In this document: positions 1 to 5,668 of the stretch, in pieces
Layout of the letters: each line of letters opens with the position of its first letter
Position numbering within the stretch: position 1 is the first letter of the stretch
Assembly (NCBI GenBank): GCA_945874195.1
Contig: CAMCFW010000099.1
Span: forward strand, 1-7,379
From: Chryseobacterium gleum
GTDB taxonomy: Bacteria; Bacteroidota; Bacteroidia; UBA10329
Direction of reading: 5' to 3'
DNA length: 7,379 bases
Position numbers and translations under genes: made by a program
The notes under the pieces: generated by a model
Databases searched by the model: none
What the model was told of the DNA's origin: nothing
What the model saw: the letters and a program-made list of their open reading frames with translations, nothing else

Positions 1-2
1 CC

Positions 3-995
3 ACCGATGCCTTCGGTGTGCCTGCGGGAACAACAGCCCAACGCCCGAGTGGAACGGTGCCCACCGGGGCCATGCGATGGAACACGGACCTGAGCGCCAT
101 GGAGGTGTTCAATGGGTTCGTATGGTTGAACATCAACACACCCCCCATCGGATCAACATACATTCAGTGGATCAACGCTGCCAATCCTAATACCATTTAT
201 CCGAACACCGTTTGGGTCTTTACAGATGTGGCCAACGGAAGTTTTATCCGTGCTAGAGGAGGAGGTGCCAACGTTTCGGCTGCTGGGGCGCTGACAGGAA
301 CGGTGCAGTCAAACGCCTTCCAAGACCACACGCACTCTGCCAGTGGAACGGCAGTTGGAGCAGGGGTGCTCAATACTTCTGCAGCCGGAACTCACGCCCA
401 TAACTGGGGAGGTTGGTGGAGCAATGACGATTCTCGTATTTACGATGCAGGAAGCGGAAATGGAGATGGAACGGGAAACACCATCAGCGATGGAAGTTTT
501 TGGTGGGGAGGCACCAACGGAACAGCACCTTCCTATACTTCTCGCACTTCTTCAACTGCTGGCAGCCACAGTCATGGTGGATTCACAGGTGGATACAACG
601 ACATAGGCACAGGCTGTGGCAGCCCCAAATATGTTCCGTATGATGACAACAATGCCAGTTCTACAACCAACGAATTGGCTGCAACGGCCGACCTTTCGTG
701 CCCATGGAACACAAGTCAGGGAACGGTAGGGAACTTTTTGGGAAGATTGAACCAGGAACTTAATCACAACCACTCCATTTCTGCAGACGGAAACCATAGT
801 CATACAGATGACTTCTACGCCCACCGTCATTTCTTGAAACAACGACCGACCAGTACGGCTGCCGATCATGCTCATACGGTTCCAGACCATAATCATACGG
901 TCAATGTCACTGTGAATGGGGCAGCAACAGGCACAACTGCAGGGGAAACCAGGCCAGACAATGTGGCCGTCATATTTTGGAGAAGGATAAACTGA
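3..995 (+). CDS. Phage tail-collar / tail-fibre-tip-like surface protein, 5' end outside window
   Basis: The frame is open to the left edge, so the N-terminus and any signal peptide are missing; the GTG at 18 is probably internal. Numbering from that GTG, residues 4-36 carry the pattern TTAQRP...GAMRWNTD...EVFNGFVW, which recurs at the base of phage-type tail fibres and related bacterial surface proteins. Residues 43-102 resemble a tail-collar segment (PIGS...GSFIRARGGG). The rest is Gly/Ser/Thr/Asn-rich and holds eight His-x-His motifs. The C-terminus (ETRPDNVAVIFWRRIN) matches the usual end of collar-type proteins. No T9SS sorting domain is visible, so the protein is either exported another way or displayed with its neighbours. 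Its stop codon shares one base with the next start, implying co-transcription. It could be an adhesin tip rather than part of a prophage; no other phage genes are present. Family call is by pattern recognition only. Confidence 0.7.
   Translation, partial: TDAFGVPAGTTAQRPSGTVPTGAMRWNTDLSAMEVFNGFVWLNINTPPIGSTYIQWINAANPNTIYPNTVWVFTDVANGSFIRARGGGANVSAAGALTGTVQSNAFQDHTHSASGTAVGAGVLNTSAAGTHAHNWGGWWSNDDSRIYDAGSGNGDGTGNTISDGSFWWGGTNGTAPSYTSRTSSTAGSHSHGGFTGGYNDIGTGCGSPKYVPYDDNNASSTTNELAATADLSCPWNTSQGTVGNFLGRLNQELNHNHSISADGNHSHTDDFYAHRHFLKQRPTSTAADHAHTVPDHNHTVNVTVNGAATGTTAGETRPDNVAVIFWRRIN
327..896 (+). other. Eight His-x-His motifs in the collar-like protein
   Basis: Counting from the GTG at 18, His-x-His pairs fall at residues 104/106, 126/128, 184/186, 250/252, 260/262, 269/271, 284/286 and 291/293. 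In the T4 long tail fibre tip (gp37), HxH motifs from three chains together hold iron ions along a needle. The spacing here is denser toward the C-terminus (five motifs in residues 250-293), as expected for a metal-stabilised trimeric tip. The residues are seen directly; metal binding and trimerisation are inferred. Confidence 0.55.
979..986 (+). promoter_or_regulatory. Candidate ribosome-binding site deciding the start at 995
   Basis: A purine-rich GGAGAAGG stretch ends 8 bases before the ATG at 995 and lies inside the 3' end of the preceding gene. It favours ATG 995 over the in-frame TTG at 977, which precedes this site. Strong Shine-Dalgarno sites are uncommon in Bacteroidota, so translational coupling through the overlapping stop may matter more. 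Confidence 0.4.
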
Positions 996-2209
996 TGGGA
1001 CAAAGGCTCTTCATCTTTTTCTTTTTGATGCCCATTGTTGCATTGGGGCAGACGGAGTTTGTCGTGAATCTCGGAACAGACATTCGCATCAATCCTGGCT
1101 GTCAGGTCATCCTTGCCGAAGGTGGCATCAGGAATTCCGCAGGACAACTTTCCAATGCTGGAGAGCTGGTGGTGGAAGGGAATATTTTGAATGACGCCAC
1201 ACTTGTTGGCGGAACGGGTTCAGGTATTTTCCGTGTGTTGAATGACATTGAGAACAACGGGCAAATGCAACCCGGACAGAGTGAATTTGAACTGTATGGC
1301 GATGATCAGGTCATGCGTGGGGTCAATCAACTCGATTTCCATCATTTGACCCTCATTGGAGGAGGCGTGAAATACATGTTACAGGACATTTCCACCACAG
1401 GGAATCTCAATCTTACAGACCGCGAACTCTCTGCTGGAAACCGGATCGTTTTTCATCAGAACACGGCCGCTGCATCAGTTCTCGCCATTCACGATCAGGG
1501 CTTTGTCAGTGCGACAGCAAATGGCGGGCTTTCGAGAGTGACCAACAGCACGCAGGAACATTATTTTCCCGTTGGAACAAGTGTAGGCGGAATAAAAGTG
1601 CGGCCGATCACCATATCGCCCAATGCCGGCAATTCAACTTATAAGGTCCGCTATGCAGCTCCATCGCCCAATGCCGCACAGCGCAGCACAGAACTCTATT
1701 ATATCAACCCCGTGTTCTACCATCACATGGAACGCACTTCGGGCTCATCGCCTGCAACCATCACCGTTTATTTTGATGAGCCGGTGGATGGGTTCTTCCA
1801 AACATTGGCGCACTACGGATCAGGACTGTGGAGAGAAAATCCGGGAACGGTTGCAGGACCTGTATTCGGCTCGGGTCCGGAATTGGCATCATTCCGCACT
1901 CCGGGTTGGGATTTTGAAACACCAGAGATCAGCCTTGCAGCGCTAGCAACAGAACTGTTCGTTCCGAACGTGTTCTCGCCCAACGATGATGGGCAGAATG
2001 ATGTGTTCAAACCCAGAGGAACCAACCTCTTCGAATTTGAAATGCGCATTTACGACCGATGGGGCAATTGCGTTTTTGAGTCGGAAGACATTGACACCGG
2101 CTGGGACGGCACCTTCAAAGGTCAGCCAGTGAACAGTGGGGTATTCGTCTATTTCATCACTTCCGCAGGACAGGTGGTATCAAAAGGAAATGTGACACTG
2201 CTTCGATGA
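995..2209 (+). CDS. Secreted protein with type B T9SS (gliding motility-associated) C-terminal sorting domain
   Basis: Translation from ATG 995 gives 404 residues. An upstream in-frame TTG at 977 would put six polar residues before the signal peptide, so ATG 995 is preferred. Residues 1-19 form a signal peptide (MGQRLFIFFFLMPIVALGQ) with likely cleavage before TEF. Residues 30-150 read as short beta-rich repeats; the part around 99-149 (LYGDDQVMRG...FHHLTLIGGG...GNLNLTDRELSAGN) follows a pattern common in Bacteroidota surface proteins. Residues 321-404 are the CHU_C / TIGR04131-type domain, with VPNVFSPNDDGQNDVF (323-338), RIYDRWG (351-357), GWDG (369-372) and a final GNVTLLR. This domain directs passage through the T9SS; type B substrates depend on PorP/SprF partners, and one is encoded immediately downstream with a 4-base ATGA overlap. 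The N-terminal function is unknown; a structural or anchoring role for the upstream collar-like protein is inferred. Confidence 0.88.
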   Translation: MGQRLFIFFFLMPIVALGQTEFVVNLGTDIRINPGCQVILAEGGIRNSAGQLSNAGELVVEGNILNDATLVGGTGSGIFRVLNDIENNGQMQPGQSEFELYGDDQVMRGVNQLDFHHLTLIGGGVKYMLQDISTTGNLNLTDRELSAGNRIVFHQNTAAASVLAIHDQGFVSATANGGLSRVTNSTQEHYFPVGTSVGGIKVRPITISPNAGNSTYKVRYAAPSPNAAQRSTELYYINPVFYHHMERTSGSSPATITVYFDEPVDGFFQTLAHYGSGLWRENPGTVAGPVFGSGPELASFRTPGWDFETPEISLAALATELFVPNVFSPNDDGQNDVFKPRGTNLFEFEMRIYDRWGNCVFESEDIDTGWDGTFKGQPVNSGVFVYFITSAGQVVSKGNVTLLR

Positions 2210-3240
2210 GATACTGGGCCATATATATGTTGCTTTTCGTGGCCACTTCTTCCTTTGCGCAGGATATCCATTTTTCGCAATTCACCGAAATTCCACAGCT
2301 CATCAACCCCGGATTGACCGGAGTTTTTGATGGAAATGCACGCGTGGTGGTCAACTATCGGGATCAGTGGGCAAACGTGGATGCGCCTTATCGCACATTC
2401 GGACTCAATTACGACCATCGCATCGTTCCAAAGAAGTTCAAGAAAAAGGCAAGTCTGGCCATAGGGTTGGCTGCTTACCGAGACGATGCTGGCGATCTTG
2501 GGCTTCACACCACTTCAGGCGTCATCAGCATTGCCAGCACATTGAATCTGACGCGCGAACATTTTCTAACAGCAGGCATCCAGAGCGGAATTCTTTACCG
2601 GGGCGTGAACATGGACAATGCCATTTGGGGAAGCCAATACGATGGCGATAATTATGACCCCACAATGGCCTCTGGTGAAACCGCTAAATTCAATTCGTTC
2701 ATCAATCCGGATGTCTCAATGGGTTTTTCTTGGAACATGGACCTATCTGACGGCTTCGGACCCTTCAGGGAATTGAAGGTGAGGGCCGGTACCGGACTTT
2801 TTCATTTGAACCGGCCACGACAGAAGTTCAATCTGTCGGAAGACGATCGCCTACATGTTAGATGGTCCATTCATGCCGATGCCATGATGGGCGTGGGTAG
2901 TGGCAGAAGTTATATCATTCCCATGTTTCTGTTCCAACTTCAAGGTAAACAGACCGAGGCGGTCTTCGGTGCGCTATATCGCTTCTCGTTGAAAGATGAA
3001 GCGAAGGTTACCGGATTTGTCAAAGGAGGAGCCCTCAGTTTGGGCGCCACCTATCGATGGGCTGACGCCATCACCCCCATTGTGGCTGTCGAATACCTGT
3101 ATTTCCGGTTAGGCGTAAGCTACGATGTCAACGTTTCCAAACTCTCCAAGGCAACTGGTTTCCAAGGAGGTTTAGAAATTTCCCTCAAGTTCATCGCCTC
3201 CGATGGATTCTACTATTCAGGCCGTCAGTCAAAGAAGTGA
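2206..3240 (+). CDS. PorP/SprF family type IX secretion system outer-membrane protein
   Basis: The 344-residue product is of the usual family length. Residues 1-19 are a signal peptide (ending SSFAQ), followed by the family hallmark DIHFSQFTEIPQLINPGLTG (20-39) and NYRDQW (50-55). The remainder alternates polar and hydrophobic residues with many aromatics, as expected of an outer-membrane beta-barrel. In Flavobacterium, SprF is needed to deliver the adhesin SprB to the surface, and many type B substrates have a dedicated PorP/SprF gene next door. Here the start codon overlaps the stop of the type B substrate by 4 bases (ATGA), which supports a substrate-partner pair and translational coupling. 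A named symbol (porP or sprF) would overstate orthology, because genomes carry many paralogues. No truncation or frameshift is seen. Confidence 0.92.
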   Translation: MRYWAIYMLLFVATSSFAQDIHFSQFTEIPQLINPGLTGVFDGNARVVVNYRDQWANVDAPYRTFGLNYDHRIVPKKFKKKASLAIGLAAYRDDAGDLGLHTTSGVISIASTLNLTREHFLTAGIQSGILYRGVNMDNAIWGSQYDGDNYDPTMASGETAKFNSFINPDVSMGFSWNMDLSDGFGPFRELKVRAGTGLFHLNRPRQKFNLSEDDRLHVRWSIHADAMMGVGSGRSYIIPMFLFQLQGKQTEAVFGALYRFSLKDEAKVTGFVKGGALSLGATYRWADAITPIVAVEYLYFRLGVSYDVNVSKLSKATGFQGGLEISLKFIASDGFYYSGRQSKK

Positions 3241-3272
3241 TTAGGTAGGAAGACCTCCCATTCCGTATTTTC

Positions 3273-3282
3273 TATAATTTGG
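3273..3282 (+). promoter_or_regulatory. Possible -7 promoter element upstream of acs
   Basis: TATAATTTGG in the 57-base gap before acs resembles the Bacteroidota -7 consensus TAnnTTTG, but the spacing between TA and TTTG is off by one base. No convincing -33 TTG box is seen at the right distance. It lies only about 15 bases from the ATG, giving a very short leader. The gap has no clear hairpin terminator for the upstream operon. Confidence 0.25.
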
Positions 3283-3297
3283 TCAAAAGCATTGCGC

Positions 3298-5196
3298 ATG
3301 ATCAAGAAGATCGACTCATTCGAAGAATATCACGAACAATACGCCAAAAGCGTGGCCGACCCAGAAGGTTTTTGGAACGAAAAGGCCGAAACCTTCCGTT
3401 GGAAGAAGAAATGGCACCGAACGCTGGAATGGGAGTTTGAAACGCCTTCGGTAAAATGGTTCTTGGGCGGAAAACTCAACATCACCGAAAACTGCCTCGA
3501 CCGCCATTTGGAAACCCGCCCTGATCAGGTGGCCATTCTCTTCGAACCGAACGACCCGAAAGAGAAGGCCGAGAAGATCACGTATCGACAATTGCACAGC
3601 CGTGTGTGCGCTTTCGCGAATGTGTTGAAACGGAATGGTGCGAAAAAAGGCGACCGCATCTGTCTCTACATGCCCATGACGCCAGAACTGGCCATTGCCA
3701 CATTGGCCTGCGCACGCATCGGGGCCATCCATTCGGTGGTGTTCGCAGGGTTTTCTGCCCGTTCGCTAGAAGATCGGATCAATGATGCCACCTGCAATAT
3801 CATCGTCACTGGCGATGGTGCCTATCGCGGAGCAAAATCCATCGACCTGAAGGGAATTGTGGATAAGGCGTTGGAAACCTGTCCTTCCATCAAAAAGTGC
3901 ATTGTTCAGAAAAGGACCGGTTCAGCCGTCACCATGAAAGACGGAAGGGATGTGTGGCTGAATAACGAGTTGAAGCTCGTGAATAACGACTGCCCGGCCG
4001 AGGAAATGGACAGCGAAGACATGCTTTTTGTGCTCTACACATCCGGATCAACAGGCAAACCGAAGGGCGTGGTGCACACCTGTGGCGGCTACATGGTCTA
4101 TGCGGAATACAGTTTCCGCAATGTGTTTCAATACGAGGAAGGCGACATCTATTGGTGTACGGCCGACATCGGTTGGGTCACGGGTCACAGCTACATTGTT
4201 TACGGGCCACTTTTGGCAGGCGCCACAACGGTGATGTTCGAAGGCATTCCCACCTATCCCGATGCAGGACGTTTCTGGGAAGTGTGCGACAAACATCAGG
4301 TCAACATTTTCTACACCGCCCCAACCGCCATTCGCGCGTTGGAAGCCTACGGACTGGATTTCGTGAAGCCCTACAAACTTGACAGTCTGCGCGTGCTCGG
4401 TTCGGTCGGTGAGCCGATAAACGAAGAGGCCTGGCATTGGTACAACGACCATATAGGCAGAGGAAAATGCCCGATCGTTGACACGTGGTGGCAGACCGAA
4501 ACGGGCGGCATTCTCATTTCGCCCTTGGCGGGAATAACGCCACTGAAACCAAGCTACGCCACGCTTCCGTTGCCGGGCGTTCAACCCTGTTTGGTGGATG
4601 CGGATGGGAATGAGATTGATGGAAATGATGTGCAGGGAAACCTCTGCATCAAATTCCCATGGCCGAGCTTGTTACGCACCACCTACGGAGATCACGAACG
4701 CTGCCAACAGGTCTATTTCTCAGCCTATAAGGGCAAATATTTTACGGGCGATGGCTGCCGCAGGGACGCGGATGGTTACTACCGGATCACAGGCCGCGTG
4801 GATGACGTGATCAACGTTTCGGGACACCGATTCGGAACAGCCGAGATCGAAGCCGCCATTGATGAACATCCGAACGTAGTGGAAACGGCTGTGGTCGGCT
4901 ATCCGCACGACATCAAGGGACAGGGAATTTATGCCTACGTCATTTGCAATCAGCCGCCCACAGATCTAGCCGCTTTCAGAAAGGAGATTGACAACGTGGT
5001 GATTGAAATTATCGGGCCTATCGCCAAACCCGACAGGGTTCAGGTGGTGAGCGGCCTGCCTAAAACCCGTTCGGGCAAGATCATGCGCAGGATTTTGCGC
5101 AAAGTTGCGGAAGGCGATGTGTCCAATCTTGGCGATACATCTACCTTGCTCGACCCATCTGTAGTAGACGAGATTAAATTAGGCGCTGGGTTATAG
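3298..5196 (+). CDS. acs: Acetyl-CoA synthetase (acetate-CoA ligase, AMP-forming)
   Basis: From ATG 3298 the product has 632 residues, slightly shorter than the roughly 650 typical of bacterial Acs; a TTG at 3292 would add only two residues. It activates acetate with ATP to acetyl-AMP and transfers the acetyl group to CoA in the cytoplasm, feeding the TCA cycle or biosynthesis. Visible motifs: an N-terminal Acs domain (FEEYHEQY...FRWKKKW); the ATP-binding loop YTSGSTGKPKG (247-257); VDTWWQTETGG (394-404), whose second Trp (W398) corresponds to the acetate-pocket Trp of Salmonella Acs; ITGRVDDVINVSGHR in the hinge region; and PKTRSGKIMRRILRK with K594 at the position of the catalytic, acetylation-controlled lysine. 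This supports acetate rather than longer acids as substrate. The final Leu codon and the TAG stop lie within the left arm of the downstream inverted repeat. Confidence 0.96.
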   Translation: MIKKIDSFEEYHEQYAKSVADPEGFWNEKAETFRWKKKWHRTLEWEFETPSVKWFLGGKLNITENCLDRHLETRPDQVAILFEPNDPKEKAEKITYRQLHSRVCAFANVLKRNGAKKGDRICLYMPMTPELAIATLACARIGAIHSVVFAGFSARSLEDRINDATCNIIVTGDGAYRGAKSIDLKGIVDKALETCPSIKKCIVQKRTGSAVTMKDGRDVWLNNELKLVNNDCPAEEMDSEDMLFVLYTSGSTGKPKGVVHTCGGYMVYAEYSFRNVFQYEEGDIYWCTADIGWVTGHSYIVYGPLLAGATTVMFEGIPTYPDAGRFWEVCDKHQVNIFYTAPTAIRALEAYGLDFVKPYKLDSLRVLGSVGEPINEEAWHWYNDHIGRGKCPIVDTWWQTETGGILISPLAGITPLKPSYATLPLPGVQPCLVDADGNEIDGNDVQGNLCIKFPWPSLLRTTYGDHERCQQVYFSAYKGKYFTGDGCRRDADGYYRITGRVDDVINVSGHRFGTAEIEAAIDEHPNVVETAVVGYPHDIKGQGIYAYVICNQPPTDLAAFRKEIDNVVIEIIGPIAKPDRVQVVSGLPKTRSGKIMRRILRKVAEGDVSNLGDTSTLLDPSVVDEIKLGAGL

Positions 5197-5223
5197 AACG
5201 CGGATGACGCGGATCGGACGGAT
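5191..5223 (+). repeat. Left arm of inverted repeat, GCGGAT-type tandem units
   Basis: This arm is exactly complementary to 5634-5666. It starts TTATAGAAC and then carries GCGGAT at 5200 and 5209 and the variant ACGGAT at 5218, spaced exactly 9 bases apart. One more GCGGAT sits at 5228-5233 after four non-matching bases. The TAG stop of acs is at 5194-5196, inside the arm. Each strand of the arm carries the hexamer in one sense only, so it should not fold on itself; it can pair only with the other arm. Confidence 0.92.
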
Positions 5224-5237
5224 TAAAGCGGATCAAA

Positions 5238-5621
5238 ATGACTGACCTCCTACATTCAGAAATCACGGGAACTGTACTTGAATGTTTTTTCAAAGTCTAT
5301 AATTCCCTTGGATATGGGTTTTTGGAGAAGGTTTATGAGCGGGCATTGATCATTGAATTGCGACAGGCCGGCCTTCAATGTTCGGTACAGTATCCGATCA
5401 AGGTTTATTATGAAGGTGAGGTGGTTGGTGATTACTTTGCCGATATTATGGTCGAGCGAAAAGTCATTGTGGAATTGAAAGCTGCCGATGCTTTGTGCGA
5501 AGAGCACGAATTCCAACTCGTCAACTACTTAAAGGCGACAGATATCGAAGTTGGACTTTTACTCAACTTCGGCAAAAAGCCACAGTTCAAACGAAAAGCG
5601 TTCTCCAACAATCGAAACTGA
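5238..5621 (+). CDS. GxxExxY family protein, PD-(D/E)XK nuclease-like fold
   Basis: The 127-residue product matches the GxxExxY family (PDDEXK_3-type) in length and motifs. The name-giving motif is G27-F-L-E30-K-V-Y33. A nuclease-fold core follows: ADIMV with D69, then VIVELKA with E79 and K81, fitting D...ExK, and Q93-x-x-x-Y97 in the next helix. The catalytic-type residues are all present, so activity is plausible, but the biological role of this family is not established to my knowledge. No signal peptide or membrane segment is seen, so it should be cytoplasmic. The ATG lies 4 bases after the inner GCGGAT, with no recognisable ribosome-binding site, and the stop is 2 bases before the inner hexamer on the other side. 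The gene is more A+T-rich than its neighbours and almost exactly fills the space between the inverted repeats, which suggests it travels with them. Confidence 0.88.
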   Translation: MTDLLHSEITGTVLECFFKVYNSLGYGFLEKVYERALIIELRQAGLQCSVQYPIKVYYEGEVVGDYFADIMVERKVIVELKAADALCEEHEFQLVNYLKATDIEVGLLLNFGKKPQFKRKAFSNNRN

Positions 5622-5633
5622 AAATCCGCGAGT

Positions 5634-5666
5634 ATCCGTCCGATCCGCGTCATCCGCGTTCTATAA
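5634..5666 (-). repeat. Right arm of inverted repeat
   Basis: This is the exact reverse complement of 5191-5223. On the + strand it shows ATCCGT at 5634, ATCCGC at 5643 and ATCCGC at 5652, then GTTCTATAA. An inner ATCCGC at 5624-5629 mirrors the inner GCGGAT of the left arm. The arm ends two bases before the polA start codon, so it supplies nearly all of the immediate polA upstream sequence, including any ribosome-binding region. Confidence 0.92.
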
Positions 5667-5668
5667 GC

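Larger units (their letters stand above)
5191..5666. mobile_element. GxxExxY-gene cassette bounded by 33-base perfect inverted repeats (putative)
   Basis: A 476-base unit consists of a left repeat arm, a 127-codon PD-(D/E)XK-like gene and a right arm that is the exact reverse complement of the left over 33 bases. A further GCGGAT lies 4 bases inside each arm, giving 39 matches in 43 positions. The enclosed gene is about 42% G+C by hand count, against about 52% in sampled acs lines. There is no transposase gene, so movement would need an outside enzyme or the encoded nuclease-fold protein. No unambiguous target duplication is visible; the palindromic TATA at 5192-5195 and 5662-5665 could be one but cannot be separated from the repeat itself. 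Mobility is inferred from architecture alone. Confidence 0.6.

Noticed and set aside
552..896. Reverse-strand open frames within the collar-like gene
   Set aside because: Shadows of the His/Thr/Gly-rich coding sequence, with no start signal or recognisable product.
977..994. TTG at 977 as the start of the type B T9SS protein
   Set aside because: It would add six mostly charged or polar residues before a well-formed signal peptide; the ATG at 995 has a purine-rich site at suitable spacing and overlaps the previous stop.
3241..3297. Intrinsic terminator after the PorP/SprF gene
   Set aside because: The only self-complementary piece found is a 4-base AGGT/ACCT stem with no following T-run, which is too weak to call.
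4048..4584. 178-codon reverse-strand open frame across acs
   Set aside because: It lies wholly inside the well-supported acs coding region, has no recognisable motif or family pattern, and is explained by codon use on the opposite strand.
5191..5666. CRISPR array or standard insertion sequence
   Set aside because: The two long repeats are inverted rather than direct and there are no regular spacers; the hexamer units are too short for CRISPR repeats. No transposase gene is present, so a conventional insertion sequence is not supported.
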